IMG/VR virus record: IMGVR_UViG_3300043411_001180
Span: 1-33,094 of that record
Direction: 5' to 3' (one strand)
Origin: a virus
Length of the DNA stretch: 33,094 nt
In this document: positions 22,114-29,695 of the stretch, one piece after another
How positions within the stretch are numbered: the stretch's first letter is position 1
Layout of the letters: each line of letters starts with the position of its first letter
The notes under the pieces: generated by a model
The model's input: the letters and a program-made list of their open reading frames with translations, nothing else
Database searches by the model: none
What the model was told of the DNA's origin: nothing
Program-made: the position numbers and the translations under genes

Positions 22114-22923
22114 ATGGCACTCGATAAAGAAATCAAAAAACACGATCCAAACAAACGCCAGATGAGATCTGGTGGTTTGCTATCTACACGCGAACGTAAG
22201 GTGATTCCGGGTCCGCGCTATCCTACTAGCGGTAATGTCACGATGGCGCAGAATGGCGCAACGTACAAATTTCCAAATCCCTATGGCGCAACAAAGCTTG
22301 AATTCCTAGGTGTGGCAATTCGTGAAAACCAAAGTGGCTACGTGCTGACCGTAGACCCACTTACTCGTATTCCTGTTGCTGGAAAGGTCTACTATTTAGA
22401 TGGCAATGAGGACCACACTATTGTGATCACAGGTTCTTCTAGTAGCACTTCGATTCAGGCACAGCCAACAAATCCTGATTACCCATCCGTTCCTACGGGC
22501 TTGTGGTTGGAAGACGAATCAATGGATGATGTCTTTGGTAACAGCCGTATTACGGTAACGGCAGTATCTGTGCCAACAGTCAATATTCGTGTTGCCCTTG
22601 ATGGCGTGGCGCACTTACGACCAGCTTATTACTTTGCCCCACAGTCTTCAACGTCTTTGTCGGTAGCTCAAAAATTTAAAGATCCTGATGGCAACAAAAT
22701 CATTGTGCAATGTGGCCGTTACTTGCTTATTGTGGATGAAAACGCTTCAGCATCTACCCCTGAATATGCGGCTTCCGCGGGTGAAACACATATCGTGAAC
22801 GTGGTGTGGAATGGCACAATTGTCGCCAGAGCAACGGTCACAGCATACGGACCAGACTTCTTTGAGGTCAAAGTTACATTGGCAAGTAATTGGTATATTG
22901 CTGGTAATTTTATCTGTACGTAG
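22114..22923 (+). CDS. Beta-rich structural protein
   Basis: The 269-residue protein starts at the ATG at 22114, 4 bases after the previous stop; an open frame back to 22096 would overlap that gene. It is basic at the N-terminus and strand-rich after it, with many Val, Thr, Ser and Gly (SGNVTMAQNGATYKFPNPYG). Such proteins in this position are tail or head-tail joining components. No family is recognised and no catalytic motif is seen. Confidence 0.6.
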   Translation: MALDKEIKKHDPNKRQMRSGGLLSTRERKVIPGPRYPTSGNVTMAQNGATYKFPNPYGATKLEFLGVAIRENQSGYVLTVDPLTRIPVAGKVYYLDGNEDHTIVITGSSSSTSIQAQPTNPDYPSVPTGLWLEDESMDDVFGNSRITVTAVSVPTVNIRVALDGVAHLRPAYYFAPQSSTSLSVAQKFKDPDGNKIIVQCGRYLLIVDENASASTPEYAASAGETHIVNVVWNGTIVARATVTAYGPDFFEVKVTLASNWYIAGNFICT

Positions 22924-22932
22924 TGCTATAAT
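22924..22932 (+). promoter_or_regulatory. Extended -10 promoter TGCTATAAT before the ejection-protein genes
   Basis: A perfect TG-C-TATAAT is followed by 11 bases and the ATG at 22944, so the leader is at most about 4 bases. It lies in the gap directly behind the preceding stop at 22923. Confidence 0.7.
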
Positions 22933-22943
22933 AATTCCAATAT

Positions 22944-24881
22944 ATGGCAACATACACTACAAAAGATGGTCGCCGTGTGACATCCTCAACAAATAAGGAT
23001 GGAACCAAGACAAAGAATATTGTGAATACCGATGGTTCACGATCTAGCGCTATATACGATCCCAAGACACGAATTAGCACGCCTACAGGAAGCCAGTTAC
23101 CGGCGGCTACTTCGAACCCTATTGAATCACCAACGCCTGTTACACAGATTACGCCAGCGCCTACGCTGTCTTTGCCTGAACCTACCGCAGTTGATACCGC
23201 GGCTTCAAACCTTAATACGGTACAGGGGACCGTTGATCGAGCAAAAGAGAATTTGAATACAGTTGTTGGAAATCAGAAGACAGAAGTTGATACTGAAATC
23301 AGCAAGCTTGAAAAAGAACAGGAAAGGATCTTGAAAGATGCACAACCACTAACACAGCCCTTCCGTGAAAAGCTTGAAACTAAAGAGCGTGAGCGTCTAC
23401 ACATCAATGAGAACTTTGAAGCAAATCAGAAGCTGACAAATGAGCTTGAAGGTCTTCTTACTGAAGGGAATGAACTGATCAATATGGCGATGGGTCGGCA
23501 AGTATCTGGTAAGGTGCTTGATAAATCACTTTCAAAGACCATTGCTGATGTGAATGCACGTGCTGGTGTGATCGAGGCGGTGATGAATGCCCGCAACGGC
23601 CAGATTGCACAGGCTGAACGTACTATTGACCGCACTGTTGCGGCGATTGTTGCTGATCGTACTGATGAAATCAACTACTACAACACGCTTCTTTCAATGA
23701 ATGACAAGAAGCTTGTCACTTTGACCGATGAGAAATACAAGCTTGCTGAAACTTTGCGAAATCAGGCGCAGAAAGAAGTCGATAATGCACAGGAAACGGC
23801 TGACTACATCAAGAATTTGATGATCAATCCTGAAACGGCATCCTTTATGGCTGATGCGGGTGTGTCACTTGCTGATTCTATTGATGGAATCAAAACAAAG
23901 ATGGCAAAGCAATCGAAGATCCAAGAAGTTGTAGATATGCGAAACTCGCTTGTGGCTGAAGGCTACGAACTTTCACCTGTTCCAGTACCGGGTGGTATCG
24001 AAGTTGAAGCTGGTGGGCAGACATTATATGCAAAAGTTCGCCCGGGGTCTGAATTGGCGCTGAAACTTGAAGCCTCACGCGCAAGCGCCGCGGCAAGCTG
24101 GGCTTCAGCACGTTCTACAGAAACAAGTCGGCTATTGGACCTTGCCGCGGCGGGTGATCCAGCGGCTATTAAAGCGCTCAATCTCACTATGCCAAATGGC
24201 AATGAGCCTTCAGATGAACTTCTTGCATATGCGGCTGAATACGCGGCTAGTGGAAAGGTTGCGACCTTGCCAAAACACATCAACCTTGGACAGGTTGCTG
24301 AACTTGCAAAGACTTTGCCGAAACCAAATGGCGCTATCGTGAGTACCAACACGGGTGTTATGTCTACCACTTTGGGTGAGACACAAAAGGCTGGTGTTGT
24401 AGCAATGAATGAGATCGTAAACGATACATTGCCGTTCATGATGCAGAAGTGGGAAGAAGCACAGCGTACAAATCTTGGCGGTACAGGTGTTGTTGGTGGT
24501 ATTGCATCAAAACTCATTCCGTCACGTGCAATGACCGAATACAAACAGGCGCGCGATGAATTTCTTAATAAGCTCTTGGTTGCTCGATCAGGTGCGGCAG
24601 TTACTGAACAGGAATATGCGCGCTATTCAGCGCTCGTACCAGATGCCTTCAACAGTCCTTTCTACTTGGGATCTTCAGGTGAGACTAAGTTGAACAATCT
24701 TAGCAATCTCATGACTTCGAACTTTGATAATTTCCTTAACTCAAATCAATTGAGTGTTTACGGATATTCACAGGTCCCGCTTGGTGATGAAGATTATACT
24801 GTTGGTGAAGTAATCACGAACGAATATGGCCAATCGGCAATCGTTCAGCCAGATGGAAGTCTAGTATTAGTTGATTTATAA
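22944..24881 (+). CDS. Internal virion/ejection-type coiled-coil protein
   Basis: This 645-residue protein has a flexible Thr/Ser/Pro-rich N-terminus (about 1-85), a long coiled coil (about 85-290, e.g. EISKLEKEQERILKDAQ), Ala-rich helices, and a C-terminal block with YKQARDEFLNKLLVARSGAA and TEQEYARYSALVPDAF. The latter resembles the tail of phage DNA-injection or internal virion proteins. Such proteins are packaged in the head or tail and extruded into the host envelope with the DNA. A perfect extended -10 box precedes it. The role is inferred. Confidence 0.65.
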   Translation: MATYTTKDGRRVTSSTNKDGTKTKNIVNTDGSRSSAIYDPKTRISTPTGSQLPAATSNPIESPTPVTQITPAPTLSLPEPTAVDTAASNLNTVQGTVDRAKENLNTVVGNQKTEVDTEISKLEKEQERILKDAQPLTQPFREKLETKERERLHINENFEANQKLTNELEGLLTEGNELINMAMGRQVSGKVLDKSLSKTIADVNARAGVIEAVMNARNGQIAQAERTIDRTVAAIVADRTDEINYYNTLLSMNDKKLVTLTDEKYKLAETLRNQAQKEVDNAQETADYIKNLMINPETASFMADAGVSLADSIDGIKTKMAKQSKIQEVVDMRNSLVAEGYELSPVPVPGGIEVEAGGQTLYAKVRPGSELALKLEASRASAAASWASARSTETSRLLDLAAAGDPAAIKALNLTMPNGNEPSDELLAYAAEYAASGKVATLPKHINLGQVAELAKTLPKPNGAIVSTNTGVMSTTLGETQKAGVVAMNEIVNDTLPFMMQKWEEAQRTNLGGTGVVGGIASKLIPSRAMTEYKQARDEFLNKLLVARSGAAVTEQEYARYSALVPDAFNSPFYLGSSGETKLNNLSNLMTSNFDNFLNSNQLSVYGYSQVPLGDEDYTVGEVITNEYGQSAIVQPDGSLVLVDL

Positions 24882-24885
24882 AAAT

Positions 24886-27702
24886 ATGTCACGTGTATCA
24901 TTCAAAGAATTCAGTGCGGGGCTTCCGGTAACACGGCAAACACCAGCTCAACCAAAGCCACAGCTTGACGATAAAGGCAATGTGGTTGGTCGTGCTTTGT
25001 CTGATATTCCAAGTGATATTGTTGATACCTTCAAAGGCGTGATAGGTGCTGGTCGCCGTGGATCTGAAAAGTTTGCTGAAGCGTTTACTACGCCAGACCT
25101 TTCTATACCACAACGTGTCGCGGGTGCGGTGGTAGCACCATTGTCTGCATTGGTGAACGCTGGCGGTGAAGCAATCAAGGGTGGTGCGAAGCTTTTGACT
25201 ACTGAAGAATTTGAAGCAAGCCTTTCAGGGGCTATCGGACAGGTGGGTGAAAAAATCATGAGTACCGATGCGGCAAAGAAGGCTGTAGAACTCTATGATT
25301 CGCTTCCTGAAGATCAGAAGTACACACTTTCAAGTATTATTGCGCCAATGGCGAACGTTATGACCGCTGGTGTTGGTGGTATTGGGGCAAAACCAGTCCT
25401 AAATAGCTTAAAAGAGGGGCTAAAACAGGCTACAAAGGCCACAGTGAAGGAAACGGTCAAACGCACGCCACAGGAAGCCGCTGAAGCGGTTGTGAGGTCT
25501 GCTAACCCTACACCAAACCCTGTTGTAGACACTATTTCAGGTGCGGCAAAGCAAGTGACTGATTTTGCGAAGCGGACAGTCAATGAAGCACAAGATACCG
25601 CGGCTACAGCCCGCCGTCTTAATGAGATGCCAGAACCAAAGTCTAACTTGATTCGTAAAGGTGCCGATGAGCGCATTGTGAACGTGATGGAAGGTGCTAC
25701 CCCTGAAGAAATCAAGGTGTACCGTGAATTGATCGAGCAAGCGAAGGCAAAGGAAATAGATCCTACACCAAATACGCCACAGCCAAAGGCCACAGTGAAG
25801 GAAACGGTCAAACGCACGCCACAGGAAGCCGCTGAAGCGGTTGTGAGGTCTGCTAACCCTACACCAAACCCTGTTGTAGACACTATTTCAGGTGCGGCAA
25901 AGCAAGTGACTGATTTTGCGAAGCGGACAGTCAATGAAGCACAAGATACCGCGGCTACAGCCCGCCGTCTTAATGAGATGCCAGAACCAAAGTCTAACTT
26001 GATTCGTAAAGGTGCCGATGAGCGCATTGTGAACGTGATGGAAGGTGCTACCCCTGAAGAAATCAAGGTGTACCGTGAATTGATCGAGCAAGCGAAGGCA
26101 AAGGAAATAGATCCTACACCAAATACGCCACAGCCAAAGGCGGTTGCTGGTCGTGAGTTCCTAAAGCCAGTTGATTACATCATCACTGAACGCAAGTCCG
26201 TTGGTAAAGAGCTTGGTGAATATCGAAAGAATCTTAGTACTGTCAAAGACGTTGATACGAATCCAGCCTTCCAAAATTTCCACACATATCTGAAGGATAA
26301 CTTCAAAGTGAAGTTCGATAAGAAAGGTCAAATCATTCCCAATACTGGTACGCTTGCCGCTTCAGATGTGAAGCTTATTCAGAAGATCTATAACCAGCTT
26401 CGAAGCGACAAAAAGAATTCACAGGCTGAATTGGATCAGTGGCTTCAGCGAACCTATAAGGATTACGATCTTGTACAAGCGCGTGAGAAGACCTTTTCTG
26501 AAGAAGTCCCGCGTATCGCTGAAAAGGCACGATCTGAAGTGCGTGCGCTCATGCCAGAAGACTACAACAAGCTTGCGACAGACTATGCACAGCTATCACG
26601 CCCACTTAATGAGTTTGTGAAGCTTCTTGGCTACAAGGGCAATCTTGATGATCTTACAGCGAAGGAATTGAAGACTGGTGAGATCGCACTACGTGTGCTT
26701 GGGAACGCCGCAGATCGCCCACAATCAGTTATTGACGATATCCTTGAAACAGCAACAGATCGTGGTTTCCAGTCGAACGTGGACCTTAATCGCTTGATCT
26801 ACATCACGGACCAGCTTGAAGATCTATATGACATCACGCCAAGTCGTGGCTTCAGCGGAAGCGCTACACGTGGTATTAACAAATCAGATGCCGCTGGTGT
26901 TATTGGTGATGCGGCTACCATGAATATTGGTGGTTTGTTCAATCGTGCGATGGGTTCACGGGCTACACAGAAAGAGATCCAAGCCGCATTCGAAGAATAC
27001 GTGAAATACCTTGATGAAGGTGGTGAAGTTAAACCTAAACCGGGGTCTTTTAAGAAGGGCGAAATCCCTGAATCTACACCCGCAGAAACAGTCGCCAAGA
27101 CCATTGAAGAAATGATCACAAAAGCGCCTGAAGCGAAGTCTTTCATTGATGGTATTGCTGATAGCGCTATCGCTGGTCTTCCTGATGTAAAGGTTGCGAA
27201 AGCACCAATCAAGTCAAAGGATCGTGCCATTGAAAAGATTATGAATGAAGAAGGTGGCGATGCTACGCAGTTGCGGGATCTTGCACGTAACTCTATCGTG
27301 CCAATGACCCCTGAAGGATTGACGGCATCACTCGCTAAGATGGATGAAGTGCTTGCGAAAGCTGAAGCTGATGGCTTATATACAAAAAAGAAGATCCAAA
27401 CACCTGAAAAGTTTTCTGGTTATGGTGGCGTGATTTACAACATCGAAACACCAAATGGATTGATTGCTGAAATTCAAGTGGTTGAACCACGTATGATCTT
27501 TGGAAAGATGTTACCTGAAGATGCTGAAGCAATTCTTGGTAAGGATCTCTTTGAGCAGATAAAGAAAGAAACAGGTGTGGAACCCGGTTATGGCCACAAG
27601 CTGTATGAACAGCTTCGAGATCTTTCCATCAAGGACCTTGAAGGTGAGAAAGGCCAGACACTAATTAAAGAATCAGTTGACTACTATAATAAGCTAAGGT
27701 AA
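24886..27702 (+). CDS. Large ejection-type protein with C-terminal RelA/SpoT-like domain
   Basis: The 938-residue protein has a Pro/Ala/Lys-rich N-terminus, an exact 117-residue tandem duplication (about 184-420), helical middle regions, and a C-terminal ~165 residues that resemble a RelA/SpoT alarmone synthetase. The motif order is IKSKDRAIEKIM (about 775), QLRDLARNSIV (796), GYGGVIYNI (845), AEIQVVEPRM (862) and GYGHKLYEQLR (901). In the family, the R-D motif, the GY stacking tyrosine, the EIQ glutamate and a late H-x-L-Y segment come in this order. Virion proteins with fused toxin domains are known. Catalytic activity is not proven from sequence. Confidence 0.62.
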   Translation: MSRVSFKEFSAGLPVTRQTPAQPKPQLDDKGNVVGRALSDIPSDIVDTFKGVIGAGRRGSEKFAEAFTTPDLSIPQRVAGAVVAPLSALVNAGGEAIKGGAKLLTTEEFEASLSGAIGQVGEKIMSTDAAKKAVELYDSLPEDQKYTLSSIIAPMANVMTAGVGGIGAKPVLNSLKEGLKQATKATVKETVKRTPQEAAEAVVRSANPTPNPVVDTISGAAKQVTDFAKRTVNEAQDTAATARRLNEMPEPKSNLIRKGADERIVNVMEGATPEEIKVYRELIEQAKAKEIDPTPNTPQPKATVKETVKRTPQEAAEAVVRSANPTPNPVVDTISGAAKQVTDFAKRTVNEAQDTAATARRLNEMPEPKSNLIRKGADERIVNVMEGATPEEIKVYRELIEQAKAKEIDPTPNTPQPKAVAGREFLKPVDYIITERKSVGKELGEYRKNLSTVKDVDTNPAFQNFHTYLKDNFKVKFDKKGQIIPNTGTLAASDVKLIQKIYNQLRSDKKNSQAELDQWLQRTYKDYDLVQAREKTFSEEVPRIAEKARSEVRALMPEDYNKLATDYAQLSRPLNEFVKLLGYKGNLDDLTAKELKTGEIALRVLGNAADRPQSVIDDILETATDRGFQSNVDLNRLIYITDQLEDLYDITPSRGFSGSATRGINKSDAAGVIGDAATMNIGGLFNRAMGSRATQKEIQAAFEEYVKYLDEGGEVKPKPGSFKKGEIPESTPAETVAKTIEEMITKAPEAKSFIDGIADSAIAGLPDVKVAKAPIKSKDRAIEKIMNEEGGDATQLRDLARNSIVPMTPEGLTASLAKMDEVLAKAEADGLYTKKKIQTPEKFSGYGGVIYNIETPNGLIAEIQVVEPRMIFGKMLPEDAEAILGKDLFEQIKKETGVEPGYGHKLYEQLRDLSIKDLEGEKGQTLIKESVDYYNKLR
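25433..26141 (+). repeat. Exact in-frame 351-bp tandem duplication
   Basis: Two copies with a 351-base shift (117 codons) are identical at every base I compared. They are bounded by the 7-base microhomology CAAAGGC, found at the start, middle and end of the array (25433, 25784, 26135). Each copy carries TPQEAAEAVVRSANP, a proline linker and ERIVNVMEGATPEEIK. Zero divergence means a very recent event, a copy kept uniform by recombination, or an assembly artefact. Confidence 0.95.
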
Positions 27703-27711
27703 GGTTTATAT

Positions 27712-27909
27712 ATGAAATACTACCGATCAGATCTACATGAAAAATTGGTTCGTACTGATGCCAGTACAGATGAAGCGTTTGCGAAACCGATTGAAGGTGG
27801 TGAAGAAATGGCATTACCGAAGGGTAGCCCAATTCTAATTGATGCAATCACTGAAAACAACGTGATCACTGAAGATGAGTACGAAGGCGAAATTGAAGAC
27901 AAGGACTAA
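27712..27909 (+). CDS. Small acidic hypothetical protein
   Basis: This 65-residue protein is encoded between the RelA/SpoT-like virion gene (gap 9 bases) and the HD hydrolase. It begins MKYYRSDLHEKLVRTD and ends in an acidic tail (EYEGEIEDKD). AAGG lies ahead of the ATG. Its place between the putative synthetase-like domain and hydrolase makes it a possible third component, but phage virion operons also hold small structural proteins of this kind. No family is recognised. Confidence 0.6.
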   Translation: MKYYRSDLHEKLVRTDASTDEAFAKPIEGGEEMALPKGSPILIDAITENNVITEDEYEGEIEDKD

Positions 27910-27938
27910 TTGACCGTTGGCAACCGTTGTGATAGTAT
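27910..27938 (+). promoter_or_regulatory. Promoter of the alarmone hydrolase gene
   Basis: TTGACC (27910-27915), a 17-base spacer and TAGTAT (27933-27938) form a promoter whose -10 box carries a TGA extension (27930-27932). The ATG at 27947 follows after 8 bases, so the transcript is leaderless. The spacer contains TTGGCAACCGTTGTG, a motif shared with the promoters at 5932 and 28493. Confidence 0.75.
27917..27931 (+). promoter_or_regulatory. Shared motif TTGNCAACCGTTGTS, copy 2
   Basis: TTGGCAACCGTTGTG lies between the -35 and -10 boxes of the hydrolase promoter. With flanks, 17 of 19 positions match the inverted copy at 28495-28509, so the two promoters should respond to the same factor. 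Confidence 0.55.
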
Positions 27939-27946
27939 ACAACTAT

Positions 27947-28480
27947 ATGAGCTATCACGATTCACTAAGAAAAGCATTGAAGTTCGCCGCGGCTAAACAC
28001 GCTGGGCAACTACGCAAGGGAACAACCCTTCCCTATTTAGTGCATCCTGTTGAAGTTGCGATGGTCCTTCAGTCTTTCCACTGTCAGGCTGATGTTGCGG
28101 TTGCTGGATATCTACACGATACGTTGGAAGACACAGACACGACTTATGATGAGATCGCAAATCTCTTTGGTGTGCGCGTGGCTGATATTGTGGCTGAAGT
28201 AACAGCCAAAGATAAGAAGGTTGCGCTGGCAAAGGCCACTACATATTCACCCTACGCAATGATGGTGAAGACGGCTGATTTGATGTGCAATATTGGCGAT
28301 ATCTGTGATGATTATGCCCTGTATGGGGATGTTGTTTTCGACAAATTCAAGCATGGGAAAGACACGTTGAAGCACTATGACAAGATGATCTGCATTCTTA
28401 TTGATCGAACATCAAACATATTGCCGGTATATCACAAGGCACTTGGGCTATTATTGACAAAGCTACGTTCTATTGCATAA
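27947..28480 (+). CDS. Small alarmone hydrolase (SpoT/MESH1-type HD domain)
   Basis: This 177-residue single HD-domain protein has the full set of the family: HAGQLRKGTTLPYLVHPVEVA (His33 and Arg23-Lys24), YLHDTLEDTDTTYDE (His57-Asp58, Glu61-Asp62), and VKTADLMCNI (Asp111, Asn115). These residues bind the metal and the substrate for removing pyrophosphate from (p)ppGpp-type nucleotides. The synthetase domain of long SpoT proteins is absent, so it is hydrolase-only. The start at ATG 27947 is fixed by the leaderless promoter; an in-frame codon lies at 27917. It sits 245 bases from a gene whose end resembles an alarmone synthetase. Confidence 0.87.
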   Translation: MSYHDSLRKALKFAAAKHAGQLRKGTTLPYLVHPVEVAMVLQSFHCQADVAVAGYLHDTLEDTDTTYDEIANLFGVRVADIVAEVTAKDKKVALAKATTYSPYAMMVKTADLMCNIGDICDDYALYGDVVFDKFKHGKDTLKHYDKMICILIDRTSNILPVYHKALGLLLTKLRSIA

Positions 28481-28492
28481 CACAGAATAGAG

Positions 28493-28521
28493 TTGACAAC
28501 GGTTGGCAACGGGTGTAATAT
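28493..28521 (+). promoter_or_regulatory. Consensus promoter of the three-gene cassette
   Basis: TTGACA (28493-28498), a 17-base spacer and TAATAT (28516-28521) make the closest match to a consensus sigma70 promoter on the rightward strand. It carries an inverted copy of the TTGNCAACCGTTGTS motif over the -35 region (28495-28509). Unlike the leaderless units it leaves a leader of about 45 bases. Confidence 0.8.
28495..28509 (-). promoter_or_regulatory. Shared motif TTGNCAACCGTTGTS, copy 3
   Basis: On the minus strand TTGCCAACCGTTGTC overlaps the -35 box of the cassette promoter. The motif position over or near the -35 element is shared with the promoters at 5932 and 27910. Confidence 0.55.
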
Positions 28522-28551
28522 AAGGGGGTAAGGTTAAGTCCTTGCCCCCTT
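28522..28551. promoter_or_regulatory. 12-bp inverted repeat at the transcription start
   Basis: Two 12-base arms (28522-28533 and 28540-28551) pair with one G-T pair around the loop TTAAGT. The repeat overlaps the expected transcription start of the promoter just upstream and has no T-run. It could be an operator or a 5' hairpin that stabilises the mRNA. It is followed by 21 bases and the ATG at 28573. Confidence 0.6.
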
Positions 28552-28572
28552 ATCACTTTAAGACCAACACCA

Positions 28573-29076
28573 ATGACAAACGCAACTATCACAAAGAAGT
28601 CACTCTACACACCTCACGGATGGGTAGGCGCACGCTACAGCCGCGACCTTTCGATGAATGACATCACAACAATCATCCGTGGGTATATGAAGGTACATTA
28701 TCCAAACTGCAAGTTTTCAGTTACTAAGCGTCATCATTCAAGTATCAGCATCAGCCTAATGACCGCGCCGTTCGATGTGTTTTCAACACCGGATGTAGAC
28801 AAGATCCCGATGAGCCGATGTGGTGACACAATCTCAATCATGGACCATTGGGCTTCACTTCCAACAAAAGGCAATCTTGGGGTCAACCACTACTACATTG
28901 CTGATTCATTCATGCTTACAGACAAAGCAAAAGATCTCTTTACAAACATTGTGAACTTTGTGAAGTCATTCAATTACGATGATTCAGATGCAATGACAGA
29001 CTACTTCGATACAAATTTCTACCTTGATGTGAGCATTGGAAAGTGGGACAAGCCATTTATTCGCACAACTAAATAA
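28573..29076 (+). CDS. Hypothetical protein, resembling large polyvalent-protein associated domain 29
   Basis: This 167-residue protein has an N-terminal segment (DITTIIRGYMKVHYPNCKFSVTKR) followed by strands (SSISISLMTAPFDVF) and ends in DYFDTNFYLDVSIGKWDKPF. The order of an amphipathic helix, KFSV and SISI resembles the LPD29 domain seen in phage and plasmid accessory proteins, but I recognise this only loosely. It is the first gene of a cassette with its own strong promoter. Function unknown; accessory genes of this sort often act on host defence or metabolism. Confidence 0.55.
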   Translation: MTNATITKKSLYTPHGWVGARYSRDLSMNDITTIIRGYMKVHYPNCKFSVTKRHHSSISISLMTAPFDVFSTPDVDKIPMSRCGDTISIMDHWASLPTKGNLGVNHYYIADSFMLTDKAKDLFTNIVNFVKSFNYDDSDAMTDYFDTNFYLDVSIGKWDKPFIRTTK

Positions 29077-29081
29077 ATAGT

Positions 29082-29456
29082 ATGTTAGATCCAAAAGACA
29101 TCAAAGCATTCAGTCACTTTTCAAAGAAGTGGCTGAATAAGGACACTGTAGAGTATGCTGTAGCCGCGGCATTGTTTATCAGTAAGTTGATTGAAAAACG
29201 TCACCGCTATTCTTGCGGTATTGAGCGCCTAGAGATCAATGAAAATGGTAAGGGGGTTGGATTCTTCAATTCACCAGATAGTCAGAATGGTGAATTCTAC
29301 TACGCACTGTGTGAATTGGTATTCCGCAATCATTTCAGGGTAGCGGAATATTATTGGGGCGTTCGATTGGGTAACACCAAGGTCTTACTTACATATACTG
29401 AAGGCGATATTGCGGTGTTCGTTGAACCTGAAGGTTATAAAGCACCTAAGCATTAA
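29082..29456 (+). CDS. Hypothetical protein
   Basis: This 124-residue protein is the second gene of the cassette, 5 bases after the first. It has a helical N-terminus (VEYAVAAALFISKLIEKRH) and a strand-rich second half (GEFYYALCELVFRNHFRVAEYYWGV). No motif or family is recognised. The cassette context suggests a function separate from virion assembly. Confidence 0.6.
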   Translation: MLDPKDIKAFSHFSKKWLNKDTVEYAVAAALFISKLIEKRHRYSCGIERLEINENGKGVGFFNSPDSQNGEFYYALCELVFRNHFRVAEYYWGVRLGNTKVLLTYTEGDIAVFVEPEGYKAPKH

Positions 29457-29459
29457 TTT

Positions 29460-29654
29460 ATGAAGGAATATACTATCGGTGAAGTGTTTCGGTTAGGACT
29501 TCTGAAGACGCAATCTGGCGAACCATACAAGGACAAGGCAAGCGTTTCAAATGTGCTGTCGCATTACCCGCACACGATACGCAAAACGCCACACGGACCA
29601 GCCAAAATCTATTCTGAAGCTACAATCAAGAAAGCGAACAAAAGGTGGGATTAA
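29460..29654 (+). CDS. Small basic protein, possibly DNA-binding
   Basis: This 64-residue basic protein starts 3 bases after the previous stop. It has the layout of small excisionase/MerR-like winged modules (YTIGEVFRLGLLKTQSGEPY, then KIYSEATIKKANKRW). Its final codons and stop form part of the terminator stem. As the last gene of a regulated cassette it might control the cassette promoter, but the evidence is limited to charge and pattern. Confidence 0.55.
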   Translation: MKEYTIGEVFRLGLLKTQSGEPYKDKASVSNVLSHYPHTIRKTPHGPAKIYSEATIKKANKRWD

Positions 29655-29673
29655 TCCCGCCTTTGTTGTTTTT
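29641..29673 (+). terminator. Rho-independent terminator of the three-gene cassette
   Basis: AAAGGTGGGATT pairs with AATCCCGCCTTT (29641-29664, one G-T pair), followed by a T-rich tract (TTTGTTGTTTTT) to 29673. The stem includes the last codons and stop of the preceding gene. It insulates the cassette from the fibre operon. Confidence 0.88.
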
Positions 29674-29679
29674 ACCACG

Positions 29680-29688
29680 TGCTATAAT
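29680..29688 (+). promoter_or_regulatory. Extended -10 promoter TGCTATAAT, leaderless start at 29696
   Basis: A perfect TG-C-TATAAT is followed by 7 bases and the ATG at 29696. It starts right after the terminator. This is one of three perfect copies of this 9-mer, all directly before gene starts. Confidence 0.75.
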
Positions 29689-29695
29689 TTGAGCA

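Noticed and set aside
25314-26066. Long open frame on the minus strand (250 codons) opposite the tandem duplication
   Set aside because: It is the antisense shadow of the large virion gene and inherits its repeat. It has no promoter, start signal or recognisable product.
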